From contig NC_087084.1 of assembly GCF_026151205.1 (NCBI RefSeq), forward strand, positions 13,357,453 through 13,421,452: 64,000 nt of DNA. Reading direction: 5' to 3'. The DNA comes from Bolinopsis microptera (Eukaryota; Ctenophora; Tentaculata; Lobata; Bolinopsidae). Made by a program: the position numbers and the translations under genes. The notes beneath the pieces were generated by a model. The model saw only the letters and a list, made by a program, of their open reading frames with translations. It was not told where the DNA came from and did no database searches. Position 1 is the first letter of the stretch. Every line of letters begins with the position of its first letter. Of the stretch, positions 46,480-58,230 are shown piece by piece.

Positions 46480-47797
46480 TTACTTCTTCTCCTTAGAGCC
46501 GCCGACTAACACGCTGATTTTCATCTGAGAGATTTCCTTCTCATCCTCCGCCTCATAATCCAAGTCTTCGTCCTAAAATAGAATTGTGTTACATTATCAA
46601 TTGTTTGTTATTTAACTAGAAACACACTAAATGTTACATTATCTATTGTTTGTTATTTAACTAGAATCACACTAAGTGTTACATTATCTATTGTTTTTTA
46701 TTTAACTAGAATCACACTAAATGTTACATTATCTATTTTTTGTTATTTAACTAGAATCACACTAAATGTTAAATTATCTATTGTTTGTTATTTAACTAGA
46801 AACACACTAAATGAGCAGACTTGCATACTGTACAACGTCAGCATTAAGCAAGTGAATCAAACAAACATTATATTTTTGTTCACTCAAAAGACACAAATTG
46901 TTGTCAATTTAAGTTCTAAAAAATTCGAATATTAGAGATATTTACCTCGTTTTCTGACAGAATGTCTTGTTTGACTTCAGCTTTCTTGACAGCTTTCTCT
47001 GGCGACTTTTTGTTCATTTTAAAAACTTCGTCTAAGGTGACCTCTTCTCCGCCTGGACAATATCCATATTAAAACAATGTCATAAGGTAGACTTCCTCAT
47101 TATCTGATCCAATTGTATATTTTAGGAATTTACATGAGGAATTTATCTTACCTTCTGGGGTATGTGAGTCAATATTATCTGTACTCAAATCACTATAAAT
47201 ATCCACCTCTTCAACATCCAGATTCCGCACCATCTGTAACGGTTCTAAGGCAGATACTTTAACTGGTTTAACAGGAGATTCAACCTTTTCTAAAATCACT
47301 TCTGGCTCTGATAATTGGATCTCTTTCTCAATATTTGTGAAGTCTATTTTACCCATAACTTTGATCTTCTTAGTAGGCTTCCGATTCTTAACTTGTGCAA
47401 TATTTTCAACATTATCTGATACTGATTTATCTGGAGATTCAATAAAAGTTGGGCTCATTAGAAGGCTCTCGGAAATAGAATCGTCCCTCTCGGATGTAGT
47501 CAATGATATTTCAAGCTCAGATATAGATATTTTATCAGTCTTGCTCACTGAGACGCTATTCTTAGTTTTCCTTCTCTTCGACTTCTTCACGACCACAGGA
47601 GATTCCCCCAGTAGTTCCTCCTCCAGAAGAGACGATTCGAGGGAGTTTTTACGTGTTTTAGCATGGTTAACAGGCTCGGTAAACAGGTCGTCCTCGCCCA
47701 GCAGCAGGGATTCTTCGATCTCGTCGAATGATTGTTGAGTTTGAGGTTTGTGCTTTGGTTCTTTGGACTTTTTGGACTTTTTCTGCGATTTGGGCAT
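46480..47797 (-). CDS. Lys/Ser-rich acidic protein, probably nuclear, uncharacterised
   Basis: Three exons: 47797-47152, 47052-46946, 46572-46480; 846 nt, 281 aa plus TAA, phases consistent. It opens with a strongly basic stretch (MPKSQKKSKKSKEPKHKP), a likely nuclear or nucleolar signal. Repeated acidic SLLEEELLGE-type segments follow, including ESLLLGEDDLF, LESSLLEEELLGES and ISESLLMSP. Basic clusters include KKSKRRKTK and RKPTKKIKV. The C terminus is acidic (ENEDEDLDYEAEDEKEIS) then QMKISVLVGGSKEKK. The composition suggests disorder, with many potential CK2 phosphosites. No enzymatic or fold motif is seen and I do not recognise the family. The start is the first Met of the long first exon, with in-frame stops upstream. 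Confidence 0.7.
46586..46812. repeat. 45-bp minisatellite, five copies, in an intron
   Basis: Unit GTTACATTATCTATTGTTTG plus TTATTTAACTAGAATCACAC and TAAAT. It begins 14 bp upstream (gene strand) of the acceptor of the last exon of the acidic-protein gene, but does not include the acceptor itself. Confidence 0.92.
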
Positions 47798-49162
47798 ATC
47801 ACCTATTTAAACGTATATTGATTATTAATACGAAGAACAAAGATAAATATAAGTGTTATTTTGCATAAAATATTCCATCAATAATGACAGAACTAATATA
47901 TTATAAGTTCTTTAGCAGAGAAAATTTCTGTATCGACTTCTGGTTTTTGCACAAACAGACTTGCAGATAACGTGCAATGTTGCTGATGTGAGAATTAGAG
48001 AGAACAATTAGGTTTCATATTTCAAACTCCACCACATGTTCACATATGTTGCAGGATAATAACTGTCGCTGAGAAGTCTCGGAAAAAATCAAACTCAAAA
48101 TTCACGAAAAGTTTATCACAGACAGAAACCAATCATAATATATAGTTACTCTATGTTATTTAACTAACATAAGTTACTAAAAGACAAATCGTACGTAATT
48201 TTTTGGGATACCTCAATTTTAAACATTAAAATCGTTGAATATAAAATCAGCTTATATTTGATAAACCCTCTGAACAATTTAATATTTGTGAAAAACCCTA
48301 AAATTAATACAATAGATATGCGAAACATAATCTGTTTCATGATAAATTAAAACAATTATTTATAAAAATTTGTCTCATACAATTAAAATTATCAGGATAG
48401 AATTACAAAACAAAGAACAACAAAGAAACGACCACAGAAAGACCACAGATAGATAAACTATTTGGTTATACGGAAATCAGGGTAGAATGAAGGTTTAGAT
48501 AACAGCATGGGCATCTTATTAAACTTCATTACATGACCAACTAGACATTAGACATGTAGTTACAAGCAAGAAAAAATGAATTTAGATAGAAAATGACTCA
48601 ATAAAATAAACTTGAATAACTAGATAAAATTCTTTAAAGTAAATCTTGCCAATAGATTAGTTTAAAATAATGGCGACCTTTTCAGTTAACTCATATTGTA
48701 GTTAACTTTGGAGTGTCTCGTTAGAAAACCATTCAAGAAATCAACAAAAGCAACAATTTTAATTATAACAATCAAGACACATTTGACATTATATATCATG
48801 ACACATTATATTTGACAGAGCATAGTGTGGAGTGAGCTATGTGCCCATCCTTGGAGAACCAGGTGGATGTCCTTGCTGTACGGCAGTGTTAAACAAGGAA
48901 CTGAAACTGAGGGGTTCCGTTCACACTTTGTTTCTGTCTAGTTCTAATGTACCGTCACAATAGTGACTTTAATATATCATGACTTGAATTTTAGAACTAC
49001 CACACATTACTAACACGTACAATTATTCAACTTATAAGTACTATAGACATAAATATAGCACGCTAACAGAACCAAACTTTCACAAATCAGACATGCATTT
49101 AAAAATCACATTTTACTCCTTCATCTACTTTTTCATCCTTAACGTCCACATACCACAAGCGC
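47798..49162. other. Intergenic DNA between the acylase and acidic-protein genes
   Basis: AT-rich, no supported gene. Contains the 3' UTR of the acylase gene and the promoter side of the acidic-protein gene. Confidence 0.55.
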
Positions 49163-52100
49163 TTAAAGTTCTATTTTCTTGTACCTATCCTCTAAGAACA
49201 TGTCTATTTCTCGACCGTAGAAGTTACTGAGAATGTTGCCACCGGGCCCGCCAGGTAGCACAGTTTCTAACACGTTTGTCCCCAGGTCTGTCACCATTTT
49301 CCACGCCTGACGAGGAGAGGTTAAGTGAGGTTAGGTGAGGTTAGGTGAGGTTAATTAAGATTAAGTGAGGTCAAGTAAAGTTAGAGGTAAAGGTGCGGCT
49401 GTGGCTTCTAGATATTATTGGGGCCCAGGAATCTAGATGGTATTAATAATTAATATGTTTGATATTAATTATCTGAGGCAGGAAGCAGGAAGGGTGGGAT
49501 TGAAGTTATTGGTAGAACGGTGTGAACTTTCTTATGGTAATTCTGCTTAATACTGGCGAGTGGCGGGTCTATAAGCTTAGGATTATTCGGCCTTAAAATG
49601 TTTTGCAATATGAAAACGTATAAAAAATGTTGAAAAGTGAACGTAATATATGCATTTTGCATTGATCAGAAGTCGACGTAATATGTTGTCAACATTATAC
49701 TTTATAGCTTTGAACTTTGAAGTGTATTCAAATACCTGTGAAATGTAGATAGGTCCACCGAACTGATTGTATCTGGGGTTTCCAACTTTGACACACTCAA
49801 AACAGTGTGATGTGGGCATGTCCTTCCTATCCAACCTGCAATAACGATATAAAACAGTGTGATGTGGGCATGTCCTTCCTATCCAACCTGCAATAACGAT
49901 ATCAAACAGTGTGATGTGGGCATGTCCTTCCTATCCAACCTGCAATAACGATATAAAACAGTGTGATGTGGGCATGTCCTTCCTATCCAACCTGCAATAA
50001 CGATATAAAACAGTGTGATGTGGGCATGTCCTTCCTATCCAACCTGCAATAACGATATAAAACTAAAAACAGTGTGATGTGGGCATGTCCTTCCTATCCA
50101 ACCTGCAATAACGATATCAAACATGGCGGCATTATTTCAACTTTTTAACATAAATTTCAGCAAATGCACATTGCACCGCTTTGAATTCGGCAGTGAAAAG
50201 TGTTATCCAAATATGTTAAAGATCTCAAAAGAATTATTTTAAGATCTCTTTTAAGATCTTATATGTTAAAAATTGACAAAAATTGAAAATATGCACAGTT
50301 GATGCAGTCAACATACCCGAGCCAAGACGGAAGCTTTCCGCCAAATATCATGTTATTTATCGTTATCTTTTCAATCTCACCATAATTCTCACCCTTTGGA
50401 TTAGATGAATATTATTTGTAATATCATAACCAGTAAAACAGATCGAACAATTTCAGGAATGTGGCGGTCGAAGCATAAACAGTTCGAAAAAAACCCAACT
50501 TAATTTTGGGTATAAATCAGTACACTGTACAATGAAAGTGTCAAAGCGACCATCACAGTATACAGGGCGACATCCTAAAAGCTAATCACAGATTAAGCAG
50601 CAAGATTCCACAACACATCTATAATTTAATGAGATAATGAGATAATGAGATAATGAGATAATAAGATAATAAGAATTACCTTGTACTGGTCTAGAGTGGC
50701 CATGATGCTCTGTTTTATGACTGCAGGAGGGAGTAAGGTAACATTGTTGGATTCTACCACCCTGCTAACTAGTTTAGTCAGAGGGTACGCACAGTAGGTG
50801 ATGTACTTCTCGGCTCGATCTGAAATAACACGTGGTGTGACGTCATGTCACGTGGTGTGACGTCATGTCACGTGGTGTGACGTCATGTCACGTGGTGTGA
50901 GGTCATGTCACGTGGTGTGAGGTCATGTCACGTGGTGTGAGGTCATGTCACGTGGTGTGAGGTCATGTCACGTGGTGTGAGGTCATGTCACGTGGTGTGA
51001 GGTCATGTCACGTGGTGTGAGGTCATATCACGTGGTGTGAGGTCATGTCACGTGGTGTGAGGTCATGTCACGTGGTGTGACGTCATGTCACGTGGTGTGA
51101 CGTCATGTCACGTGGTGTGAGGTCATGTCACGTGGTGTGACGTCATGTCACGTGGTGTGACGTCATGTCACGTGGTGTGACGTCATGTCACGTGGTGTGA
51201 GGTCATGTCACGTGGTGTGACGTCATGTCACGTGGTGTGACGTCATGTCACGTGGTGTGACGTCATATCACGTGGTGTGACGTCATGTCACGTGGTGTGA
51301 CGTCATATCACGTGGTGTGACGTCATGTCACGTGGTGTGACGTCATGTCACGTGGTGTGACGTCATGTCACGTGGTGTGACGTCATGTCACGTGGTGTGA
51401 CGTCATGTCACGTGGTGTGACGTCATGTCACGTGGTGAGTCAGAGGGTACGCACAGTAGGTGATGTCTAAGGAATGTGAGGTCAGTGGGTTTAGAAGGTT
51501 CCTATTCCCCCGATTATCCCCCACGAATACCAAACACATATGATAAAGCTAAGCCTAAGACGGGGTTTAAAACGACTAATCTCTAGTGGTAACTGGTATG
51601 AACTATCACAGTTGTTAAATAACTGTATAATAAAATATGGATCTTTGACATGTGACAGTGATTTTGGGATTTGATTGGTCAATACTGGAAGCTGATTGGT
51701 TAAAATCTTGTTTCCGAAAATATCTAGATGTATTACCCGGTGAAAAGAATTGGTGTAGAATATTTGTTGTCAGTTTTTTGTAGAGGATCTTGAAGAAAGC
51801 GGCGGGTTTTGATTCAAGTTTTGAAACAAAGTCCCATTGCAGTAACTCCTTTTCAATATCTAGAGGGAATATTTGGTTACGACAATTGAATTATAAAATT
51901 TTGCAACACGAATCAATATTCAATAATTGAAATATGTAGTTCATGTATGTATATATCATACCCCGCATTCACAACATCTACAAATTAGTAAACAACGGCA
52001 AATTGACTAGATCATGGAACACTTGCAAATAAATTGATGAGGTCTTCAGTAAGAACAGCTTATTAAAGAAGCACAGAATTTTCAACTTAAATTTATGTCT

Positions 52101-55100
52101 GTTGTAAAAAAAGCTAAAAATCGCCAAGCAAACATTTCACAATTTTCCGAATTTACCTGAAGTTCCCAGGTAAGGAGCAACAACAGGTAGGATCTGTTCA
52201 GCTACGAGAGAGTGTGTGTCTGACTGGAATTCTTTGAAGTCTTCTGTTGAGAACTTATCTTTGCTCTGTAGCAACTGCTTTATCCTGTTGTTGATTATGT
52301 AATAACTTATTAATTGTGTAGAGTATAATCAATTATATGTTTATATCAATGATGAGTAAAACAGAGTTATGTTATTTAAAATTGCTCTAATTTTTTAATT
52401 CAGTACCAAATCATATCTGGTCTGAATTGATATAATACTTAAAAACGCCATATAAAAGGATAGTGTAAATAGAAAGAGTAACACGACATTCTTAAACTTA
52501 AATATTGCTAATATCTGAAAAGATGGAGCTACAATCCTTTGACAATTTGCGTTAACCTGTTAACCCTGTTGGGAAGTGCTGAGAAAGTAGAGACTATAGG
52601 TTTATCTGGATCCTGTATGTGGTTGTTTGCTGTGGTGAGGAAGCCCTCAGGCGGATTCACCACAGAGTGGTAGTCATCAGCAGACAGGTACCCCTGCCAG
52701 AGGTTTTCAGGTTTCCAGGCGGGTAGAGGTAGTAATCCAGTAGAAGTTTTCCTCGTAGGAACATTTCCTCCCTGATAATAAGATGTAATAATTAGGCTCA
52801 CAAATTCAATTTATTCTTCATGCATTAAAGGACCAGTTAACTGAAAAATTTGTAGTCTCCAATTTGGCTAAGATTTAAATCAGCTGTGACAAACTGGTAA
52901 AGAATCGTATCGCCGAAAGAACCAACTCTCTAGCGTACGTGTAACGCGTGTTATTGCAATAATAAGCTGTGGCCTCGTGACGTCACGAAGTCCCTCAGTG
53001 CGCGCTGACATAGCGTAATACGTTGCAAATGTTTATCGTTGTCATTAAAACACGTGTAACTCACTCAAATTTTAGAATTATGACTATTACCCTAGTTCTC
53101 CAAAATCCTTAAAGTTTTGGCTATCATCCTAACTAAAGGAATAGCTGATTAGATGTACAGTGCTCACGTCATGATTTTAAACAGTGATATAGGTTCTTGA
53201 ACAGTGGCGGGTGAATGTACGGTTAGAAAGTTTCTGATATTACAGTTCTTATGTCATATGTGATAATTTTGGATTGTTTTCATTGCTTAATTACACAAGC
53301 AGGGAGACTGTACCGATTATTTTTCTCCAGTCCATGAAACTCTAACGAATTTAGAAAGGATCTAGATAAGTAGGAGTTTGTTCAATTCCGAGAGCAATTA
53401 TATTTATAGCATAGCGAAATTTCTAACTTTAAATCGTATGTGTCAGCCAGTACAGGAGACAAGAAGTCTGGCTACTTTACGGCCGTTCCTCTGGGACCAT
53501 TAGTAGAAGTAGCTTCTATCAGAACAGTGCCGTGGGAACAGAATTCCCGCCAAAATATCCGGTCTACCAAATAGTAATAGTGATGGGAGTGTACGGTGTG
53601 CGATGTGTTTTGAATTAGACTTACGGCTTACCTAGTTGTTATCCTAATTGCATTATCATCGGTACATAACATAAATAAACTACTGGTTAGTTTAAATACC
53701 AAGTGCAAACGTGTTCAGTCAATCGACCTACTGAACAACTATAGAATTTCCAAGACCCTATTATTCTTTGGCCACATATTACGGCACGATCGATTGTTAG
53801 ATGGTTAAACGACCAACGTTAATCTATACAATTCTAAAACTATGAGCTAGCACTTTAATCTAAAAATACACTTTTTATATTACTCCTGATTTTTACATTT
53901 CACGTAAAACATTGTCGCCACAGGTTTATCATGGACACTAACAGCTTAATTTGAGATAAATGACTTATGAGTTTCTCTAAAGTTAACTCTAAAGTTGTGT
54001 AGTCCAGTCATTTATGGACATTTATGGAAATGAACCTGCAAATGTTCAGATACTCACGAAACTTTGCACAGACCTTCCCGAAGGTATGAATAAACGATTT
54101 TCGTTTGGAGACATTTTTTTGACAGTGGAGAAAACCCAGGAGGGCCACGCCCATATTGACCCAATAACGTAATCGACCCCTTGTTTCTGAAGGTCGTAGA
54201 GACTTCAAAATAGGCTTAAACGAAGCCGCATATGCATGTTTATATAGGAGTTATTGAGCAACACATGGCCTAAAATCCTTACTTTTCGAGAAATTCGCCA
54301 AAAACCATTGTGGGCGTGGTGCTGAGCCCATTTTCGATAGGATCGTGATAGAGTCTTTAGACAGGGTGCAAAAGAACCGGAATTAGCATATTAATATATG
54401 ACTTACGAACAAACATATGCCTTAAAGTGCTTACTTTTTCAGTTATTGGCGAAAAATTGATTTTCGGTTCCAGAAATCATGCAAAACTATGGGTATCTGG
54501 TAAATTGGGCTATGAAGGCCCTAAAGGTTTTTGAATGTGTGCAAATTGTGCAGAATAGCCATGTTTATATACAACTTATGAAGCAACATGTACCCTAAAT
54601 TACTTACTTTTCGAGTTATTCGGGGAAAAACATTGTATTATGTCCATTTTCTACCTGTAAAATACAGTCTCACGAGCTCTTCTGCGCGCGCAAGGGACTT
54701 CGTGACGTCATCGCCAAAATAATACAAACGCTATTTACACGCGTTAGAGAGCAGTTAGAGATTTAGGAATTTCGACTCGTTGCTTAGTTTGCTATTTGTC
54801 ACAATCTGTCAAAATATGAGGATAACTTTTTTTTCAGTTAACTGGTCCTTTAACATAAGAAACGTAAAAATATATCAAAACTTTGATCACTATTAAATAC
54901 GAATAATAGGAATCTTTGTTACATTAAGAAATGTTAGAAGTAAACCTGCTGATAGGCTATATTCCCACTAGTATCTGCAAGAACATAATTAGTTCCTAAT
55001 AAGTTGACTGCTAGTTTATCTTTCATCTCAAAGATATTTTTGGCTAAAACACCAGAAGATAGTAAATCTACCATAGAGCCATCAGCATCAGTAGTTAGAG

Positions 55101-56253
55101 CATACTTTGCAGCAAGATATCGTCCTGAGCCAATTGGTTTGTTTATGCTCTCCAGGCTTCTTTCAATTGTGTGGCCATCATTGGTATCGTAGAAGTAACA
55201 GTCTTTTCCAGCAATTGAGATAACTCTTTCCTTCAACGGGAGAAATTGTCCATCCCTCTCATAACGCATGTTGTCAATGTTTTCAACGAAATAATCAGAC
55301 ATATCAAGCATGCCAAATGTCAAACCCCAAGCAACATAGCTGCTTCTCCCCATGACTATTCCAGGGTTACCAGGTGCAGAAATTCCAATCACATTGAGAC
55401 CATCCTCTCCAATGTACTGACTTTCATAAAAGATATTGGGATTGTTGCTGATATCCATGTGCGGATCAGTTCCCAAGATAGGAAAACCACTTTGGGATAG
55501 TTTCCCGGATACAACCCAATTATTGCTGTTTGTGAGTTTTGGTACATGAATGGTATTTTGATCACCCAGAGATCTAAAATCCTTGATGGTCTTATAAATT
55601 TCGATTAATTCATCATTGACATGATTCAAATGAGGCTCAAAAACCATCTTAAAGATTTCTAGTTGGTCAGTCTCCCTGGCAATCTCAAGTACAAGCTTTT
55701 CAACAATCAAGCAGATATCGTTAAGTCCTGCATAAGCAATGAACTTATTAATGGTCAGAACATCAGCAGCAACGAAAGGTTCAGGTACATAATTGAATAG
55801 TATGAATTCCAGTGGTCGAGGATGGGACTGTAAATAAGAGTTGATACCATCAACATAACCATCAAGTTGCTTCATTTGATCAGACAGAATGTATGGTAAA
55901 CTTTTCAAAGAATAATCCTGAAAGTTCATTTGTCGGCTTTTGATGTCCTGCTTGTACAACGCCTCACTGTAAGGCAGATACTTTGTCAGAAGTCCTTGTG
56001 AAGCCAAACGAAAAATACAGATTTGAACATAGCGATCATGAACATGAGACCATCCCATGGCTTTGTACATGTCAACAACTGTATCTTTTCCTCTTGATAC
56101 TAATATCATGTCTTGAGATCGCTCAAAAGTTATCAATGAGCCAGTTATATTTACAGTTTCTGACCATCCTGGATACTCATACTGCCAGTGAACTTTTAGA
56201 AGAAGAAATCCCAGAAGTGCACCCAGAAATATGCACAACTTTGCTTTAGCCAT
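49163..56253 (-). CDS. Penicillin-acylase family (peptidase S45, Ntn-hydrolase) protein, complete 8-exon gene
   Basis: S45 enzymes are autoprocessed N-terminal-nucleophile amidases that cleave amide bonds of acylated substrates. Exons (5' to 3'): 56253-54946, 52771-52557, 52284-52157, 51859-51737, 50819-50680, 50393-50317, 49835-49736, 49306-49163; 2235 nt, 744 aa plus TAA, phases consistent. Residues 5-23 are a hydrophobic signal peptide or anchor. Alpha-chain block: GWSHVHDRYVQ (67-77). The predicted nucleophile is Ser243 in TNSNNWVVSG, matching the family's SNxWVVSG, though the residue before Ser is Asn rather than the usual Gly. Next come PILGTDPHMD, NIAYQQGGNVPTR, NLWQGYLSADD, GFLTTANNHI, RVNR and LPGGPGGNILSNFYG, all in family order. 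The substrate is unknown; N-acylamide or acyl-amino-acid hydrolysis is a guess. The exon 50393-50317 was inferred from phase and is the least certain. Confidence 0.92.
49790..50120 (-). repeat. 52-bp minisatellite containing an acylase splice acceptor and exon start
   Basis: Six copies of a 52-bp unit. On the gene strand each carries the acceptor ATTGCAG and the first bases of the exon 49835-49736 (GTTGGATAGGAAGGACATGC). Only the copy joined to the rest of the exon codes through; the unit is not a multiple of three, and entry at an upstream copy soon meets a stop. Copies vary by one base or a short insertion. Confidence 0.93.
50821..51436. repeat. 20-bp minisatellite carrying E-box and CRE palindromes
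   Basis: About 30 copies of TGTCACGTGGTGTGACGTCA or its GAGGTCA variant. Each unit has CACGTG, and most have TGACGTCA. The array abuts the acceptor of acylase exon 50819-50680 within about ten bases and fills that intron's downstream end. Confidence 0.97.
51437..51470 (-). repeat. Duplicated fragment of acylase exon 50819-50680
   Basis: AGTCAGAGGGTACGCACAGT followed by AGGTGATGT, at the far end of the 20-bp array, is identical to the exon sequence at about 50778-50806. The array therefore lies between the exon and a displaced partial copy of it. Confidence 0.85.
52829..54849. mobile_element. 2-kb non-autonomous DNA transposon with TTAA target site (Kolobok-like)
   Basis: The ends are inverted: AGGACCAGTTAACTGAAAAA at the left, with its reverse complement at 54830-54849. 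Imperfect inverted similarity extends inwards about 200 bp (for example TGACGTCACGAAGTCCCT on both arms). TTAA flanks both sides (52825-52828 and 54850-54853). TTAA duplications occur in piggyBac and Kolobok; the terminal AGG fits Kolobok better than piggyBac's usual CCY. The interior has no credible transposase. It holds three or four diverged internal repeats of about 120 bp around CTTACTTTTCGAGTTATTCG. It lies in the first acylase intron. Confidence 0.8.
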
Positions 56254-56604
56254 TCTTGATTTCAGATTATAACTGCCATTTTGATAACATGTGTATATAT
56301 AATATGCATATCTACCAACCCTGAGAATTGAATGCTTTTAGTTACACTACAGAATACAGAATTAGAATGCAAAAAAGCACTGATATTATAGGATAATTGA
56401 ATATAGAACACAATAGAGCTTCAATTCTAGCACAATGCTTAATATCAGACTCTTAAGCCAAAAGATTGTACGAATTTTGATCTTTAACTCTCTACACTGT
56501 TTGTCAGCTAGTGATAATCAATCAGTTCAGTAATTATCAATCAGTTCAGGGTATTCAGGAAAAAAAAAGCATAACATTGAACCAGTCACACAAATTATGA
56601 ATGG
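56254..56604. other. Upstream region of the acylase gene
   Basis: No gene. Expected to hold the acylase promoter; a short duplication of AATCAATCAGTTCAG occurs near 56516-56550. Confidence 0.5.
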
Positions 56605-56800
56605 CTTGTCGGTGGTAGAAATTATTCAAACAATATACACATAATTGTCACATTGACCCTATATAAAAACAACCCTTCAAAAAATCAATACATTCCCTAT
56701 CTCAAATATTGGGAGAAAAATTTGAATATCAACCTTTGCCTTGTGGCTCCAAATTCAAATCTAAACTGTTTATATCAACAAAGTTCTTTCTCGCATGTCG
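56605..56800. repeat. Partial direct copy of the retroelement 3' end
   Basis: The stretch ATATACACATAATTGTCACA...TTTGCCTTGTGGCTCCAAAT...CAACAAAGTTCTTTC recurs, diverged, at about 56943-57078, including the last codons and 3' UTR of the retroelement frame ending at 57013. It is a second truncated copy of the same family. Confidence 0.8.
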
Positions 56801-56870
56801 GTGGTAGATTGGACAATTAGTAACCGAAAGGTTGCAGATTCAATCCCCCTCATTCGAGTACCATCATTCC
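56798..56870 (+). repeat. tRNA-derived SINE-like segment
   Basis: GTCGGTGGTAGATTGGACAA resembles a tRNA D-arm/A box, and GGTTGCAGATTCAATCCCCC 30 bp later resembles a T-arm/B box (GGTTCRANTCC). The acceptor stem does not pair cleanly, so it is not a functional tRNA gene. It may be the tRNA-like head of a SINE between two copies of the retroelement 3' end. Confidence 0.5.
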
Positions 56871-57012
56871 TAGAATACTCTACTGAATCTACTCACAATT
56901 AATTCATTAGATTGAAATATTTTTAAAAAATAAATTGTTTCAAACAGTATACACATAATGTCACAATGACCCTATATAAAAATAACCCTTCAAAAATTCA
57001 ATATTTTGAAAA

Positions 57013-58212
57013 TCACCCTTGGCCTTGCGGCTCCAAGTTCAAATCTAAACTGTCTATATTGACAAAGTTCTTTCTTGCCCCTCTGTCTCCCCGGAGAGAA
57101 ATTACCGTCGTTCTTAAGATTTCGAAACGAAGGCGCTTCCTAATGTATCCCACAGCATCTGAGTACCTCTGCCCTGTGTGGTATTCCATCTTACTAGCCA
57201 GCTTCTTTACTAGTCTTTCAGCTTCACCACCCATTCCACCAGACGTTGAGAAAACTAACAGCGTGAAGCTTCCTTTCTCTACTTCCAGGACCCTTGCATT
57301 GTAACACCGTTTTTTCTCATTTTCATGGGACTGGTACATTGCTGGGATCGATTTGCTTGCATTGGAGGGGGCTGGGGCATGGAATACCCTTACATCAAAA
57401 AATGCCCTCTCTGAAGCATTCCAAATCGATCTTGCAGAAATGTCCAGCCTAGCTTGGTCTCCTAGGACTGTTCCCTTTGGCAGCTCTAGGCCATCAACTG
57501 GAAGAAGAACTGGTTCAGTCTGCACATCCTTGCATTTCACAGTTCTCATTAGTTCTGCAAAGGTGTCTCTCAACGAGTTGTGCCGCAGTGGCACATATCC
57601 ACCAAGTTTGCAGATGAGCGCATGGTTTGCTGAATATTTCTGGCCACACGTACATGTTTTAGGGCAATCCTTTAGGTTCAGGTTATATCTGAGCTCTATT
57701 GCGTCTGAGAACTGTTGTTTGTTCATCAGATATCCATACTCTTTTAAAGGTAGTGCTGTTAACCAAGCACTTGCCCCTTTCTCAGCAGCTAGTTGGAACA
57801 TCAACTTTGCCAGTGGTATTGACTCAAGCTGCTGGCGTATTTCTGCTTGTTTTTGTAGATAGAAGAGATTCCGTTTGGTCGTTATTTCGGTTTTCACTCC
57901 TTTGCTGTGTTTCCAATCCTCTGTGTAGTTGTCTACCTGCTTGAGAATGGCTTCTTTTAGATGTTTTGTAGCTTTACAGGAGAATTTGTACTCTCGATCT
58001 GCCATGTCCATCATAACTGGAATACCTAATCCTCCATATCTTGGTGGTAGAGCCATCATGTTCCTTAGTTCATCAGTGCAGCTAAACAGTCTGTTGATGA
58101 TAGCTGGGATAAATTCATCACGTGTTACTTGTTCCAGAGGAGTAAGCCTATCTGCAACTCCTGGGGTAGTTCTGCATACATAGTTCCATCTCTTACTACT
58201 TTTTTTTATTTT
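57013..58212 (-). pseudogene. Retroelement C-terminal domain (Cys/His knuckle plus restriction-like endonuclease-like region), 5' truncated
   Basis: An uninterrupted frame of about 400 codons without an RT catalytic motif. It begins with TPGVADRLTPLEQVTRDEFI, an RT-connector-like block, then GASAWLTALPLKEYGYLMNK. A Cys/His motif follows, CTCGQKYSANHALICKLGGY, with RHNSLRD. Next come GDQARLDISA...AFFDVRVFHA and EVEKGSFTLLVFSTSGGMG. The order knuckle, then R-x-D...DVRV is reminiscent of the restriction-like endonuclease of R2/NeSL-type LINEs; I infer rather than prove this. Similar ORF tails are widespread in cnidarian and other invertebrate genomes. The left end is an A/T-rich low-complexity stretch, so the first residues (MNFQIKKIKK) are probably flank. 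The insertion is 5' truncated. Confidence 0.7.
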
Positions 58213-58230
58213 TTTTATTTGAAAATTCAA

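Noticed and set aside
50821-51436. CRISPR array
   Set aside because: Head-to-tail repeats without unique spacers in animal intronic DNA; a simple minisatellite.
56798-56870. Functional tRNA gene
   Set aside because: A- and B-box-like elements are present, but the acceptor and anticodon stems do not pair properly; better read as SINE-like.
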